A stretch of DNA of 64,000 nt from NCBI GenBank assembly GCA_946902875.1, contig OX336343.1, positions 16,043,596 to 16,107,595 of the forward strand, written 5' to 3'. The position numbers and the translations under genes were made by a program. This document shows positions 52,581-62,943 of the stretch, one piece after another. Position 1 is the stretch's first letter. Each line of letters starts with the position of its first letter. This stretch comes from Nematopogon swammerdamellus (Eukaryota > Arthropoda > Insecta > Lepidoptera > Adelidae). The notes under the pieces were generated by a model, which had not been told where the DNA came from, did no database searches, and was given only the letters and a program-made list of their open reading frames with translations.

Positions 52581-52909
52581 GTACCGTGTGGGGCCGGTAC
52601 TTTAAAAGAATAGCCCCACTGCATCTCTCCCCGTGTATGTCGTAAAAGGCGACTAAGGGATATGACTCCCTTCTTATATTACTAGGTGGTAGGGTTCAAC
52701 CCGCCCGGGTTAGTACCACCGCACTGAATGAAAGGTCGGTCGAAACGGCTATGTAAATAGTTTGCGTTTTCCGTCCAGTTCAGTGTAGCCGGCACGACCG
52801 AAGGGAATCACTGACGTGGCACCAAGTTCATCCGGTGTTATGGGCTGACATCACGGATGTTGTAGGTGATGAAGCCAACCGTGTCAGCATCAATAAAAAA
52901 AAAAAAAAA
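52581..52909 (+). mobile_element. SINE family A, near full-length copy
   Basis: From accgtgtggggccggtactt through ccgcccgggttagtaccacc to ccaaccgtgtcagcatcaat and A19. It is the clearest plus-strand copy and defines the family at about 330 bp. Confidence 0.75.
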
Positions 52910-53476
52910 AAAATGCAATTCCTTCCAGTCAATCTTGTGTGCTTGCCCTACCAGTTCGTGGAAATAGTTGACTACATTATCTGTTACCAATTATTAGCTA
53001 ATTATTGTTTAGAACAACATAAAAAATCTGTGATAGTAATAAAATAACACTTGATTTAATGTTATTTAACCATTCTTGGTTTAAATAAAAAGGCTTTTTT
53101 ATAAAGGAATGCCTATCTTTCCCCTATCGGATAATCTTTCGCCCTCATGCACTTTGTTATCAAAACAGCAATCTACACATCTATGCTACACACACAACAC
53201 ACACACACTATCACACACACGCACACCTACGTGCAATACACTGTACAAATACATACTAATTCAATCGTGCTATCAACAAAGGCAAGGCCAAAACAGAACC
53301 TCATACATAATACTCGTATCTTGTCTTGACTGCACGTTGTGTTGTAATTATTGGCAAAAATATGTAAAATATTGGACGAATGACCACTCATTGAAATATT
53401 AATAAATTTAATGTAATACAATATCACTTTATAAAAAAAAATGCCACTTTTGTAAAACGGCCAGTGAAATTTGAAG

Positions 53477-53579
53477 CACTGACATGGCACCTAGTTCACC
53501 CTGTGTTATGGGCTGACATCACGGATGTTGTAGGTGATGTAGCCAACCGTGTCAGGTTCCATAAAAAAAAAAAAAAAAA
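53477..53579 (+). mobile_element. SINE family A, short 3' copy
   Basis: About 100 bp of the family tail (tggcacctagttcaccctgt, atgtagccaaccgtgtcagg) ending in A17. Confidence 0.7.
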
Positions 53580-54587
53580 TTTCTTTAGTACCCATTCAAT
53601 GATGCAGACGGAAAATGCACAAAATAAAATAAAAATAATCGCACCATTTTCATTTCATCATTTGTGGATTTTAATTTTGTATTGTTTCTGGTGAAGGCGA
53701 GAATATTATAGGGTATCCTGTTCTAAAAGTTGCCCAGTCACCGCGGCTCATGATTGAAAGTAGCGTGTGTAATTATGCGCGAATATGGATGACTAATAAA
53801 TAAAATTACGCACATTTAGTGCCTCGAGGCGTGTTGTGTGTGACGCCAGCTCGCCTGTTGATTACATTGTGCGCCGCGTGCGAGGTGGAGTGGACCACTT
53901 TGTTTTTATGACTTCTGAGATCTCATTCATTATCAACTAAAAAACAAATATTATTGCTTCGTCTAGCTAGGTCCAACCAAGTCCGTCCAACACATTTTAG
54001 ACTTCCTTTGGTATAAATTTTTTTCAATATCGCACTGCATTTCGTAGGTAACAGGAATAATAATAGATACTAAATAATTGAATATTTACTAGAAAGAAGA
54101 AAATGGTGAAAGTCCAAATATTTTTTTATTAAAAATTAATATATAAATTCATATTATTAATATAACTTGGTCTATGGTTCACCTCTCGAAAGTGACATCA
54201 AGTGACATGGTTCTTCACTATCGCTACATTGCATACATACCTTGATGTATGTACATGTACATCATTTCATTACATGGATGCAGGAATATAATAACATCTA
54301 TTAATACATACCATTCTTTTGAAATTGTAAAATACGAATTCTTAAACACATTAACGGTAAAGACAATGGATGTAGTCCCATCAGTGGTTACTACGCACAG
54401 AAATCTAATTTTTTTTTAAATACCTGGAAGTTGCTGGTGGGGTAAGAATTAAGAGGGTTCAATCAAAGTGCCTACATAATTTGTGAAATAATATTATTGC
54501 ACAATCAAATCAAACATGAGCAAAACGAGCGTCACGAATTTGATATATCAAAATAATCTTTTTACCCACTCCAAAGAATTCATCATA
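53580..54587. other. A+T-rich spacer
   Basis: No gene, exon or defined repeat is recognised. Confidence 0.4.
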
Positions 54588-55014
54588 CAGTGGGGGCTCA
54601 AATTATTAGAGCCTCCACACCTAATATTATAGTTATACCTAAACTATTGCAACTTGGTATTTTTTATTACTGATATATTTGCCATAAACCTACGTTTACA
54701 CCTTAATCAAATGAAAGTCGGCTTAACTTGGAGACAAATTTATAAATACCGATTATTTATTTTCATATCATTAAAATAATTTATGTATAGAATTAAAAAA
54801 AATCGATTTTCTACTTTGTCTCCAAGTTAAGTCGATGTTCATAGGTAGAAATTGGTAACATAGGCTTATGGCAAATATATCAATAATCAAAAATACCAAG
54901 TTGCAATAGTTTAGGTTCAAAGGTTTAGGAGGTGGAATTTTTTTCCCAAGGGCAAATTTGTATTGATAACTATGATATTAAGTGTGGTGGCTCTGATAGT
55001 AAGAGCCCCCACTG
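54588..55014. mobile_element. TA-flanked palindromic MITE, family F
   Basis: cagtgggggctcaaattatt and the inverse end aagagcccccactg; the arms match 43186-43662 (aaactattgcaacttggtat / aagttgcaatagtttaggtt). TA flanks at 54586-54587 and 55015-55016. It is about 50 bp shorter than the other copy. Confidence 0.85.
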
Positions 55015-55016
55015 TA

Positions 55017-56315
55017 CGTATCCCTTCAATGCAGCACACATTTGCGAACAAGTCAAATAATTAGTTTGACCCGTCACTAAATGCAGATTTTAAAAGCCAA
55101 CTTGATGCCCGAAGTAAGAGCTGATACCAAAAAGCCAAACCAACATCAACGAGGTATTATACGTCGTTGGCCAACATACCTACTTACATAACGTCACGCC
55201 AGTTTCCCAGTGGGGTGAGCAGTAGCTCCACTTGCCGCGATTCTAACACACTGCATTATTCTTCATTTCCTGTAAAAGCTTGTGGACTTGCTTCAACCAT
55301 CAAAGGCACAACACTTTCCTTGATGATGCTCGAACAGTTCCAATCTAATTCAGTTCACTCTTTTGGGGTCAATTGATATTGAAGCTTGACCCATTTCTGA
55401 GTCGCTTCATAATTTCCGCCGCATAGGAACATCCATGTCAGAATTTGACCAAATCACTATGGGGGCCAAGGCCAACACCTTTTCAGCAGGCAGATAAAAT
55501 TATTAATAAATTATTTTTAGATAGGTATCATTAATCTATCAAGAATTGGATGGAAATACGAGTCTCGGAGAGTTTCGCATCCAAGAGAACAAAATGTCTC
55601 AATTTTCTTAAGAACCCCCTTAGGGTATCACGAATATCAACATCAACATTGCACATATCTATCACCAAGTACGATCACGTCGTGTCATCGCTTTGATAAA
55701 AGCGACATTTGCGTCGTCGTCGCGCGTCCTTTGCGCTATCTTCTGGTAATTAAATGCTCATTTCTATGCTAATGTGCACTTATGCATTATCTACCTATCA
55801 GCTGCTGCCGCTGTGGATATTGCCTACAAGCTCGTCCGGTTGACGTTACAGCTGCAAAAGGTTACAGACATTACGTACGGCACGTGTGCGAACAGTGTTT
55901 TCCGTAAAGATTTCACTTCCATGTGTCACGCAGCAAGCAGGTGGGTCTTCGTGCCTTACTTGCTGTTGATAGTTATCTTGTCCTAATTAATACTTTGCTA
56001 AACGTGGTGGTTGGTGTTGTGCTGTAATTTACCAGAGTTCTTGCAGCACAACACCGATTACTCGGCTCACCCCGATTGTCGGGATACAGCGTGTGGTATG
56101 TATGTATGTATGCATTTCACTTCCAAGGCCGAGCTTTTACTAGGTGGTATGGATTAACCTGCCCGGGTTGGTACTTTGGTACCGGATTGCTGGTAGCTGG
56201 GAATGGTAGGTGAGGGTCTAAGGAATGATTAGCAAAAATATTTTTTTGCCGGAGACCTTTGGAGAATTTTTTTTAAAGATGTCCAAATATTAGTGAAATT
56301 TAAAATTTAGTACAA
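55017..56315. other. Non-coding stretch with one possible short exon
   Basis: No gene is recognised. An open stretch at about 55801-55939, from ctacctatcag to aagcag|gtgggt, encodes VDIAYKLVRLTLQLQKVT with plausible splice signals but no family match known to me. A family A-like fragment (actaggtggtatggattaac) lies at about 56140-56180. Confidence 0.35.
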
Positions 56316-56570
56316 AATTTACCGCCCCGACATAACCTGTTAGTATGGCTACCCTAGAGTGTCTTTTATAAGCCAGAGGCGCGGAGGGAGTGAAGCCCCC
56401 GTCCGCTGTAACAAAGCGTAGGCACCCGTGTGAGCCGGAGCGGCTGGGGGTGGTCGCCGATGGCGACCAAAAAGCCGAAGCTGCGGGGGCGAGCATGGGT
56501 GTCTGCGCATTGTTACGCAAGGACGGAGGGGCTGCACTTCCCGCAGCGCCGGAGAAGAGGCAATCCTAAG
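56316..56570 (-). repeat. Reversed copy of the 41722-41985 module
   Basis: The reverse complement shares aggattgcctcttctccggc, gctgcgggaagtgcagc, ccttgcgtaaca and ttggtcgcc...ggcgacc with the inside of the 41458-42200 element. Its own terminal repeats are not found. Confidence 0.65.
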
Positions 56571-56882
56571 TTTTTTTATATTTTCTTTTTTGTGCAGTAA
56601 ACTGATAGATAAGTACCGAAAACTGGATAATTATATCTCCAATGAAGGGGGGTGGGAGTATTCAGGAGATACTTATTCCCCCCCCCCCCCCCCCCCCCCA
56701 CCTTAGCATATCACCCCCTCCTATACCCCGTCTCCCCTCACTGAGTCATATTACGTTTTTGCCTCCCCCACTTACCCCTTTCCCTTCCGCGGGGGGTATA
56801 CCCCCAAACGAACCCCCTCCCTCCCTCACCCCCACCCCCACTTCCCCCGCCACCCACCTCTTTCTACAGCACATCCCCGGAT

Positions 56883-56937
56883 TGTCTCTTTCTAAAGCTC
56901 GATGTTCATTATTTACTGTCGGCTGCTGTACAGTTTT
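56883..56937 (-). mobile_element. Single arm of the 32846-33016 MITE
   Basis: attgtctctttctaaagctc then gatgttcattatttactg matches the reverse complement of 32850-32896. Confidence 0.6.
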
Positions 56938-57599
56938 CACCCGACGACTGTGTCCTAAGGAATTCCCGGACATGGTTGAGTTCAGCCTGTGAAAGGCAAC
57001 TTCTACGCCTTCCTTGTTGTAGGGTTGTAGAAAGTTGCGTATCCTGAGAGGTGACTGAGGTGTTGAGTCACCCCTCACAGGACAAAGCAGAACAAGTCAG
57101 TAAAACGTTGACGCAACAAGAAATTCCGTCGATGTTTTAAAAGTGGCTATAATAGTGCTGCTTGTAATGTATTGCCTGCACTGCAGCGACCGCCATTACT
57201 AAGTTGTTTTCAAACAGGCTGTCCCAACTTCGGAGAGTAACATAAAAATGTATGGAACAACCGTTATATATAAGAACTGCTTTGAGTGTATTTTCGTACG
57301 TTTTACGTTCTCTGATCAGAAATTTGGAGGAAACAAACGTGCCGATCGTTGCTCTGTGGTTCTGTCTGACCAACCATATTTTTAAAGTCGACAAAAGTCG
57401 TTATGTAAAGCAGTTCGTGGTGAGTTCGTTCGCCAGTTTTGTTTGCGGCGCGCCGCCGCCGGGCGGAACAACGAACGAGTCTCAGCTGATCAGGTGACGT
57501 CATCTCGGCCGACCACCGTATGATGTGACGCGGAATTTGTACCAGACCAGCAGCTTGTTGTGTGTTAGTGTACTGAGAATAGTATTTTTTTATGTAAAA

Positions 57600-57960
57600 C
57601 AACATGGGTGGCTGTGCTGAGGGACCAGTGGTGCTGCCGATAGAGTCAAAAACACCTCGCGAAACCACCACGCTCAGAGAGATGCAATGCCAGCAGATTT
57701 TCAGGACTGTTGCTGCTAGGCTGTCTAGCCTGTTAATACGACGTTTGAAAATACCCAGGTTAGACGATTCGGGAAAAACACTCGCCTGAAGACAGTTCCA
57801 CACCCTAGCGGTGCGACAAAGAAACTATTTTGAGAACAGATGACTCCTCAAAGGCCCAATGTCAACAACAAAAGGGTGTTCAGTTCCTCTGCAGCGAGTG
57901 TTGCGAAGATATGTAGGTGGGATGGCAAGGAATAAGGGATGCAAGTTCCTCTTTGTTGCC
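57600..57960 (-). pseudogene. LINE ORF C-terminal fragment
   Basis: The minus strand encodes MWNCLQASVFPESSNLGIFK then RRINRLD, the end pattern W-N-LP-VFP-FK-R-N of reverse transcriptase ORFs. Downstream frames run into ordinary sequence. Confidence 0.55.
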
Positions 57961-59439
57961 TTGCCTGAGAATAATTCTCAAGTTTACGTTTAGTAACAAA
58001 CATTTAATTAAAAATTCAAAATCTAGTCGGGTTGAGGACTAGGACAAATCGAGCAGACAATGAATTTACTAGTAGGTTTTTCTTTGGTCAAGGATCACTT
58101 TAATCCGATACATTGCACAGTTATGAAATACAGGTGAAATGATGATTATCTTAATTTGAATGAGATTAATCATTAAAACATGGGAATCTAACTCATAGGT
58201 GTGTAGTCTATTCTCAGTCAGTCTGCTCCATTGTTTGTTTAGAGCACTTCTAGATGATCTTTCCCGGCGCTAGCGTAAATGCGCACTGTTTTGTATCGAA
58301 GCAGCATATAAATGTGACTTCGGTAGATTGTAGAGACGAGAAGTAGGCTCTGACTGAGTAGAATTCAGCGCAGCAGATATACAACCTTGGTGAAATAGTT
58401 TGGAGGTTATTCGGTGTAGGTAGGTGCGGCCGACGATCTGATTCGTTCGCTGGGTGAGGCAAATTGATAGAGATCCTGAAATTACGAGTAGTTAAGTAGA
58501 GTGGGAGTAGTTAGTTACGAGGAGACGATCTCAAAGAATATGTAGAATTAATATCTTTTTTTGGGAATCTAGGAATGCATTGACTTATATTATAAATGCT
58601 TTAGGAAATAGAGATTGCAGTCACCAACGCAAGAATGAACATTAGTTGAATAAAATCGATGCTGCATGAAAAGTAAATTTGTTCCAAGGCAAGAGAGCAC
58701 TAGGAGAAGTGCTCACGTGACAACTAGTTACGACGGGAATTTCATTTCTCGTTTCTCTTCCAGAAATCTTCACAGAATCTGGCAGCCGTCTGACGCAGGT
58801 GAATGTATGTCAGCCAGGTTACATAAACAATCCGAGTCAATATATGTAACTAGGTACTATAATATTAGTGGATGAAGTAGCAGTTCATTTTCATTTCCTT
58901 AGTTTATGGGGATAAATATTATCAGGAATTACCTACCCCATTGTTTCCGCGGGGAATTGTTATAGCTACTTCGTTAGTCGTCATGGTTTTCGTGTTTCGA
59001 ATGCTTCAACACCGGGCATCAAGCCAATGATAATGTCAAGGTATTGTCCATGTCTCTACATCATTTAAGTCAGACCTTCGTGTAGCACGCGTAGTGATGC
59101 AAAGGCCGTCAATTACCGACGTTGACCAAACGGAAAACTTCCAAAAAATGGAAAACGTCCGTCAATGACCGGTCATTGACGGCTCTTATGCGACGCCGCA
59201 AGCTCGGCACGACGACGCCGCGCGACGCCTTCCATAAGGAGTGAGCCAGGCGTTCTTGCTTGACGCGCCGCGCGTGTGCAGAAGGGTGGATCTTCTTTTA
59301 TTTAAATTTTTATTAGTTTTTCTTGATATAACGTAGGTACCTACCTAGGTGATTAAATAAAAAACTATAAAAGAAATCGTAATATTCTATGTTGAAAAAA
59401 ATAGAGCGGGCTACACTCCAATAACTTATATATATATAA
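57961..59439. other. Spacer beside the LTR retrotransposon
   Basis: No gene recognised. gccgtcaattaccgacgttg (59107) and caatgaccggtcattgacgg (59163) form a loose inverted repeat. The GC-rich gcgacgccgcaagctcggca stretch at about 59190 is unexplained. Confidence 0.4.
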
Positions 59440-59842
59440 TGTGTGATGTTCTTTATAGGAATGATCTTTTCCCAAATAAACTAATCTGAGTTTCTCTGTA
59501 AGCAAAGAGTTTACATTTATTAATTTCCTCATTATTATAATCTTTAGTTTATGTATGACCTAACTTCTACTATTTACAATATTTACCTGTAAGCAAAGAA
59601 ACGACATTTAAAGTTTATTTCTCACAATCACTCCTTTCTCACGGTAAATTCTATTTTTAGGTTCATTGACAGATTACCAATATATATGTCATCTATCTTT
59701 CATGTGTTTTAAAGTCGCGTTCGGCATTGATCTACTTTCCCATCAGCCAGTAACCGTGTCTAAAGAATATAATATTATACCTGACGAGTAGCCGCGCGGC
59801 AAAGTATGAATTAGTTTAAAGTAGGGCTTGTCTTACTTTACA
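59440..59842 (-). repeat. 3' LTR of Ty3/gypsy-type retrotransposon
   Basis: On the minus strand the LTR begins TGTAAAGTAAGACAAGCCC at 59842, directly after a purine tract, and ends in CACACA near 59440. An AATAAA (59614-59619 on the plus strand as TTTATT) is the likely polyadenylation signal. The exact outer end and target duplication cannot be tested because the 5' LTR is outside the window. Confidence 0.6.
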
Positions 59843-62800
59843 TCTCCCTCCCCGGAAAGAAAAAATAATCCTCTATCTTCCGTGGTATCTGGTGCTGGAA
59901 CAAGCTTCGAGATGTGGAATAAGTTCGATTCTGCTTTCTTGTGTCCTGTATCTATTTTATAGATAGAGTTAGATAACTTTTCTATTATTTTGAAGGGACC
60001 TATTTTTATCTCGTCCATTTTTTTCCTATTTAGTCGGTTTCCATTTTCTACGTATACCAGGTCTCCATTGTTGAAGATACATTCTTTTCTGTTTTTATCA
60101 TATAGCGCTTTGTTATAGTCGTGTGATTTTTTTGTATTCTTCAGGGCTAAATCTCTATCTTGTGATAAGTTGCTAATATTTTGTTTTCCCATCAGTTCTC
60201 TTGGTAAGGTTGAGATATTTGTTCCATGTAACAGGTATATTGGTGTGAAGCCGGTAACCGTATGTTCAGTTTCGTTATATTTTTGTGTACATTCCTGTGC
60301 TATTGTTGTCCATGCTGATTTTTTTATTTTTTCGTTAATCTTGCATCTTATTTTGTTGACTATGGTCTGATTTAGCCTCTCATTCAGACCATTGGAAAAT
60401 GGTGCGTTTACTGCGGTGAACACTAAGGGGATCTGTTTTTCTTCTAGAAACTTTTTGAACTCTTTTGAATTGATTCCTGGGTACTGGTCCGATAGGATCA
60501 TTCCAACTGTATTGATGTCTGTTGCCTGTTCGACTAATTTTATAAAATCGGTTGCATTTTGTGTTTTCGATGTTAGAATGAATGCGTATCTTGTGAAGTG
60601 GTCAACTAGGAGGTGCAGATATCTTTTTGTTGATCTGGTGCCGCCAAATCCTCCTATTGTGTCAAGTGACATTATTTCGAACGGTTCTTTCGCCGGTCCT
60701 AAATGTGACATTAGTCCAAATTTTCCTTGTCCTCTTGTTTTGTTCTTTATGCATATTGCACAATTCTTGCATATCTTTTTTATATTCTGTGTTAGGTTGT
60801 TCGCTGTATAGAATGGGTTTATTTTGTTTTCTAATTGTCTTACTCCTATGTGACAATATTCTTTATGTATTTGTTTAATCAGTTCTATGCTGAAGTCTTC
60901 TGATAGGATAATTTTTTCTTTGGTTTTAATTGTTTTATAGTATACATTGTTTCTTAGTATTGTTTTGTTTTTTATGTCTTGTAAATTTTGATTGTTTTGT
61001 TGGTCTTCAATGATCCTATCAAGTTTTACTACATTTACAAGCTTTAATTGTTCGTCTTTGTTTTCATGAGCTTCTAGAACTGGGTTTCTGCTTAGGCAAT
61101 CAGCTTCTAAGTTATATTTTCCTGGGGAGTATTTTACTGTGAAGTCGTATTGCGACAAATAGTAAGTTAAATCACCCAGTTCCTCGTCTGTCCTTGATTT
61201 TATATTGAGTTTCTCTAATGGTTTGTGGTCTGAAAAAACTATGAATCTTTTTCCCATAAGCCAGTATTGCCAGTATTGTATTGCCTCTTTTATGGCTAGG
61301 CATTCTAAGTATATCGCTTTTTTCTTCTTTTGGCTGTTATTTAATTTTTTTGAAAAATATCCTACTGGTTTTTCTTCGTCGTTTGCCTGTTTTTGTTTCA
61401 TTACAGCTCCTATGCCCTGTAGGCTTGCATCCGTATAGACATACGTTGGTAGTTCTGGGTCGTATATTTCTAACACAGGCTGGGAGCACAGTAATTGTTT
61501 CATCTTTTCAAATGAGTCTTGGCATTCCTTTGTCCAAAGGAATTGCTGCCCCTTTCTTAATAAATTATGTAGTGGATCTAGGGTTATAGCTATGTTCGGT
61601 ATATATTTGTTGTAAAAGTTTATCTTTCCCAAGAACTGTCTAACATTTTTTTGTGTTCTTGGTGTTGGAAAGTTCCTGATTGAAACCAAGTTATCTTTTA
61701 TCGGGCGTATTGAGTTATTGCTTATCATGTGACCTAGATATTTCACTGAGTTTTCTGCAAATTTGCATTTGCTAAATTTTAATCTGAAACCTTCTTTTCG
61801 TATTGCTTCTAGTAATGCTGTTAAGTGTTCGATGTGTTCCTTGAACGATTTCGAAAATATTAATATGTCGTCTATGTAGTTCACTGCGAAATCCGATAGT
61901 TTATACTTCCTGATGATATTGCTTAAAATTCTCTGAAAAATTGCTGGAGAAGTTTTCAACCCAAACGGTAGACAGGTCCATTGGAAGTGGCCTTCTTGTG
62001 TCACGAATGCCGTTTTTTTTCTATCCTCTATTCTTAATGGGATTGCCCAGAATGCCGAGTTTATATCCAGTGCCGAGAAATATTTGCAATTTCTTGTTTT
62101 TACCATCAAGTCTCCTATCAATGGAAAAGGCTGTGACTGTGGTATGACGATTTTATTTAGATCTCTAAAATCAATGCATAATCTTGTTTTCCTGTTTTCT
62201 TCTCTTTTATATGCCAGGGTTACTGGCGCCGCAAATGGGCTATAGGACTCTTCTATGAGGTTCTTTTCTAGTAGCTTGGCAACTTGTTCCTCTATTTCTT
62301 TCTTATCTTCCATATTGCATTTATATGGTCTTTTACTGCAGTATCTGTCGATTAGTAGATCGATACGTGCTTCATAGTCTTTTACTGTTCCTACATCGTA
62401 TTTATCTTTGGCAAAAGTCGTAGTATATTTTTCTATCAATCTATTTATCTCAGTTTTCCTTTGGTAATCTAAGTGATTTATTGATATTTCAAAGTCTGAT
62501 GCATTTACATGTTCATTGAAATTTATAGAGTATCTGTCTATGATATATTGTTCTTTTATATCTCTATCTCTCTCCATAATGTTTCTATTTTCTTTCTGTC
62601 TAATCTCTAAGTTTTCGTCTTGGATAAGTTGGAATTCTTTTATTATGTCCAATCCGATTAGAAAATCATATTGAAAATTATCTTTATCTATCACGAAAAC
62701 ATTCGTGACTTTCTCTATGTTGAATATCTTTATTTTTATGTTTATCATTCCTTTTGTCTCCTTTACACCATTAATCGTTGATAAATGTGCGCCTCTCGCG

Positions 62801-62943
62801 TTATCCATATTTTTATTTTTCAACCTCAATATTTTAGAATTTATCAATGACACGTTTGCGCCTGAGTCATATATTCCGATTATTTCTACTGTGTCCTGCA
62901 GTAGTAATTTGAGTTTGATTAATGGTGGAGTTATAAGTTTTTT
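59833..62943 (-). CDS. pol: Ty3/gypsy-type pol: protease, reverse transcriptase, RNase H, integrase
   Basis: An unbroken frame of more than 1000 codons entered by -1 frameshift from gag; the first internal Met is at 62853. The protease Asp motif YDSGANVS lies just before that Met. Counting from it, RT has LCIDFRDLNK (~225-234), FGLKTSPAIFQ and YIDDIL (~326-331). RNase H has YTDASLQG (~473-480), ECLAIKEA and FSDHKPLEKL. The integrase zinc finger runs from HKEYCH to CKNCAIC (~663-701). The catalytic triad is D731 (SLDTIGG), D789 (LSDQYPG) and E825 (NGLNERLNQ). The stop is at 59833, nine bases into the 3' LTR. No env follows. With no stop or frameshift, this is a young, probably active-type copy. 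Confidence 0.93.
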   Translation of the reverse strand, partial: KKLITPPLIKLKLLLQDTVEIIGIYDSGANVSLINSKILRLKNKNMDNARGAHLSTINGVKETKGMINIKIKIFNIEKVTNVFVIDKDNFQYDFLIGLDIIKEFQLIQDENLEIRQKENRNIMERDRDIKEQYIIDRYSINFNEHVNASDFEISINHLDYQRKTEINRLIEKYTTTFAKDKYDVGTVKDYEARIDLLIDRYCSKRPYKCNMEDKKEIEEQVAKLLEKNLIEESYSPFAAPVTLAYKREENRKTRLCIDFRDLNKIVIPQSQPFPLIGDLMVKTRNCKYFSALDINSAFWAIPLRIEDRKKTAFVTQEGHFQWTCLPFGLKTSPAIFQRILSNIIRKYKLSDFAVNYIDDILIFSKSFKEHIEHLTALLEAIRKEGFRLKFSKCKFAENSVKYLGHMISNNSIRPIKDNLVSIRNFPTPRTQKNVRQFLGKINFYNKYIPNIAITLDPLHNLLRKGQQFLWTKECQDSFEKMKQLLCSQPVLEIYDPELPTYVYTDASLQGIGAVMKQKQANDEEKPVGYFSKKLNNSQKKKKAIYLECLAIKEAIQYWQYWLMGKRFIVFSDHKPLEKLNIKSRTDEELGDLTYYLSQYDFTVKYSPGKYNLEADCLSRNPVLEAHENKDEQLKLVNVVKLDRIIEDQQNNQNLQDIKNKTILRNNVYYKTIKTKEKIILSEDFSIELIKQIHKEYCHIGVRQLENKINPFYTANNLTQNIKKICKNCAICIKNKTRGQGKFGLMSHLGPAKEPFEIMSLDTIGGFGGTRSTKRYLHLLVDHFTRYAFILTSKTQNATDFIKLVEQATDINTVGMILSDQYPGINSKEFKKFLEEKQIPLVFTAVNAPFSNGLNERLNQTIVNKIRCKINEKIKKSAWTTIAQECTQKYNETEHTVTGFTPIYLLHGTNISTLPRELMGKQNISNLSQDRDLALKNTKKSHDYNKALYDKNRKECIFNNGDLVYVENGNRLNRKKMDEIKIGPFKIIEKLSNSIYKIDTGHKKAESNLFHISKLVPAPDTTEDRGLFFLSGEGDVK
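59843..59857 (-). other. Polypurine tract
   Basis: The minus strand reads ttccggggagggaga immediately before the TG that opens the 3' LTR; this is the usual plus-strand primer site. It lies within the last codons of pol. Confidence 0.7.

Noticed and set aside
56642..57078. Pro-rich and Gly-rich frames on both strands
   Set aside because: Driven by C/CCCT tracts; contains a MITE arm; no conserved motif.
60170..62147. Plus-strand frames opposite pol
   Set aside because: Hydrophobic shadows of the A-rich minus-strand pol gene.
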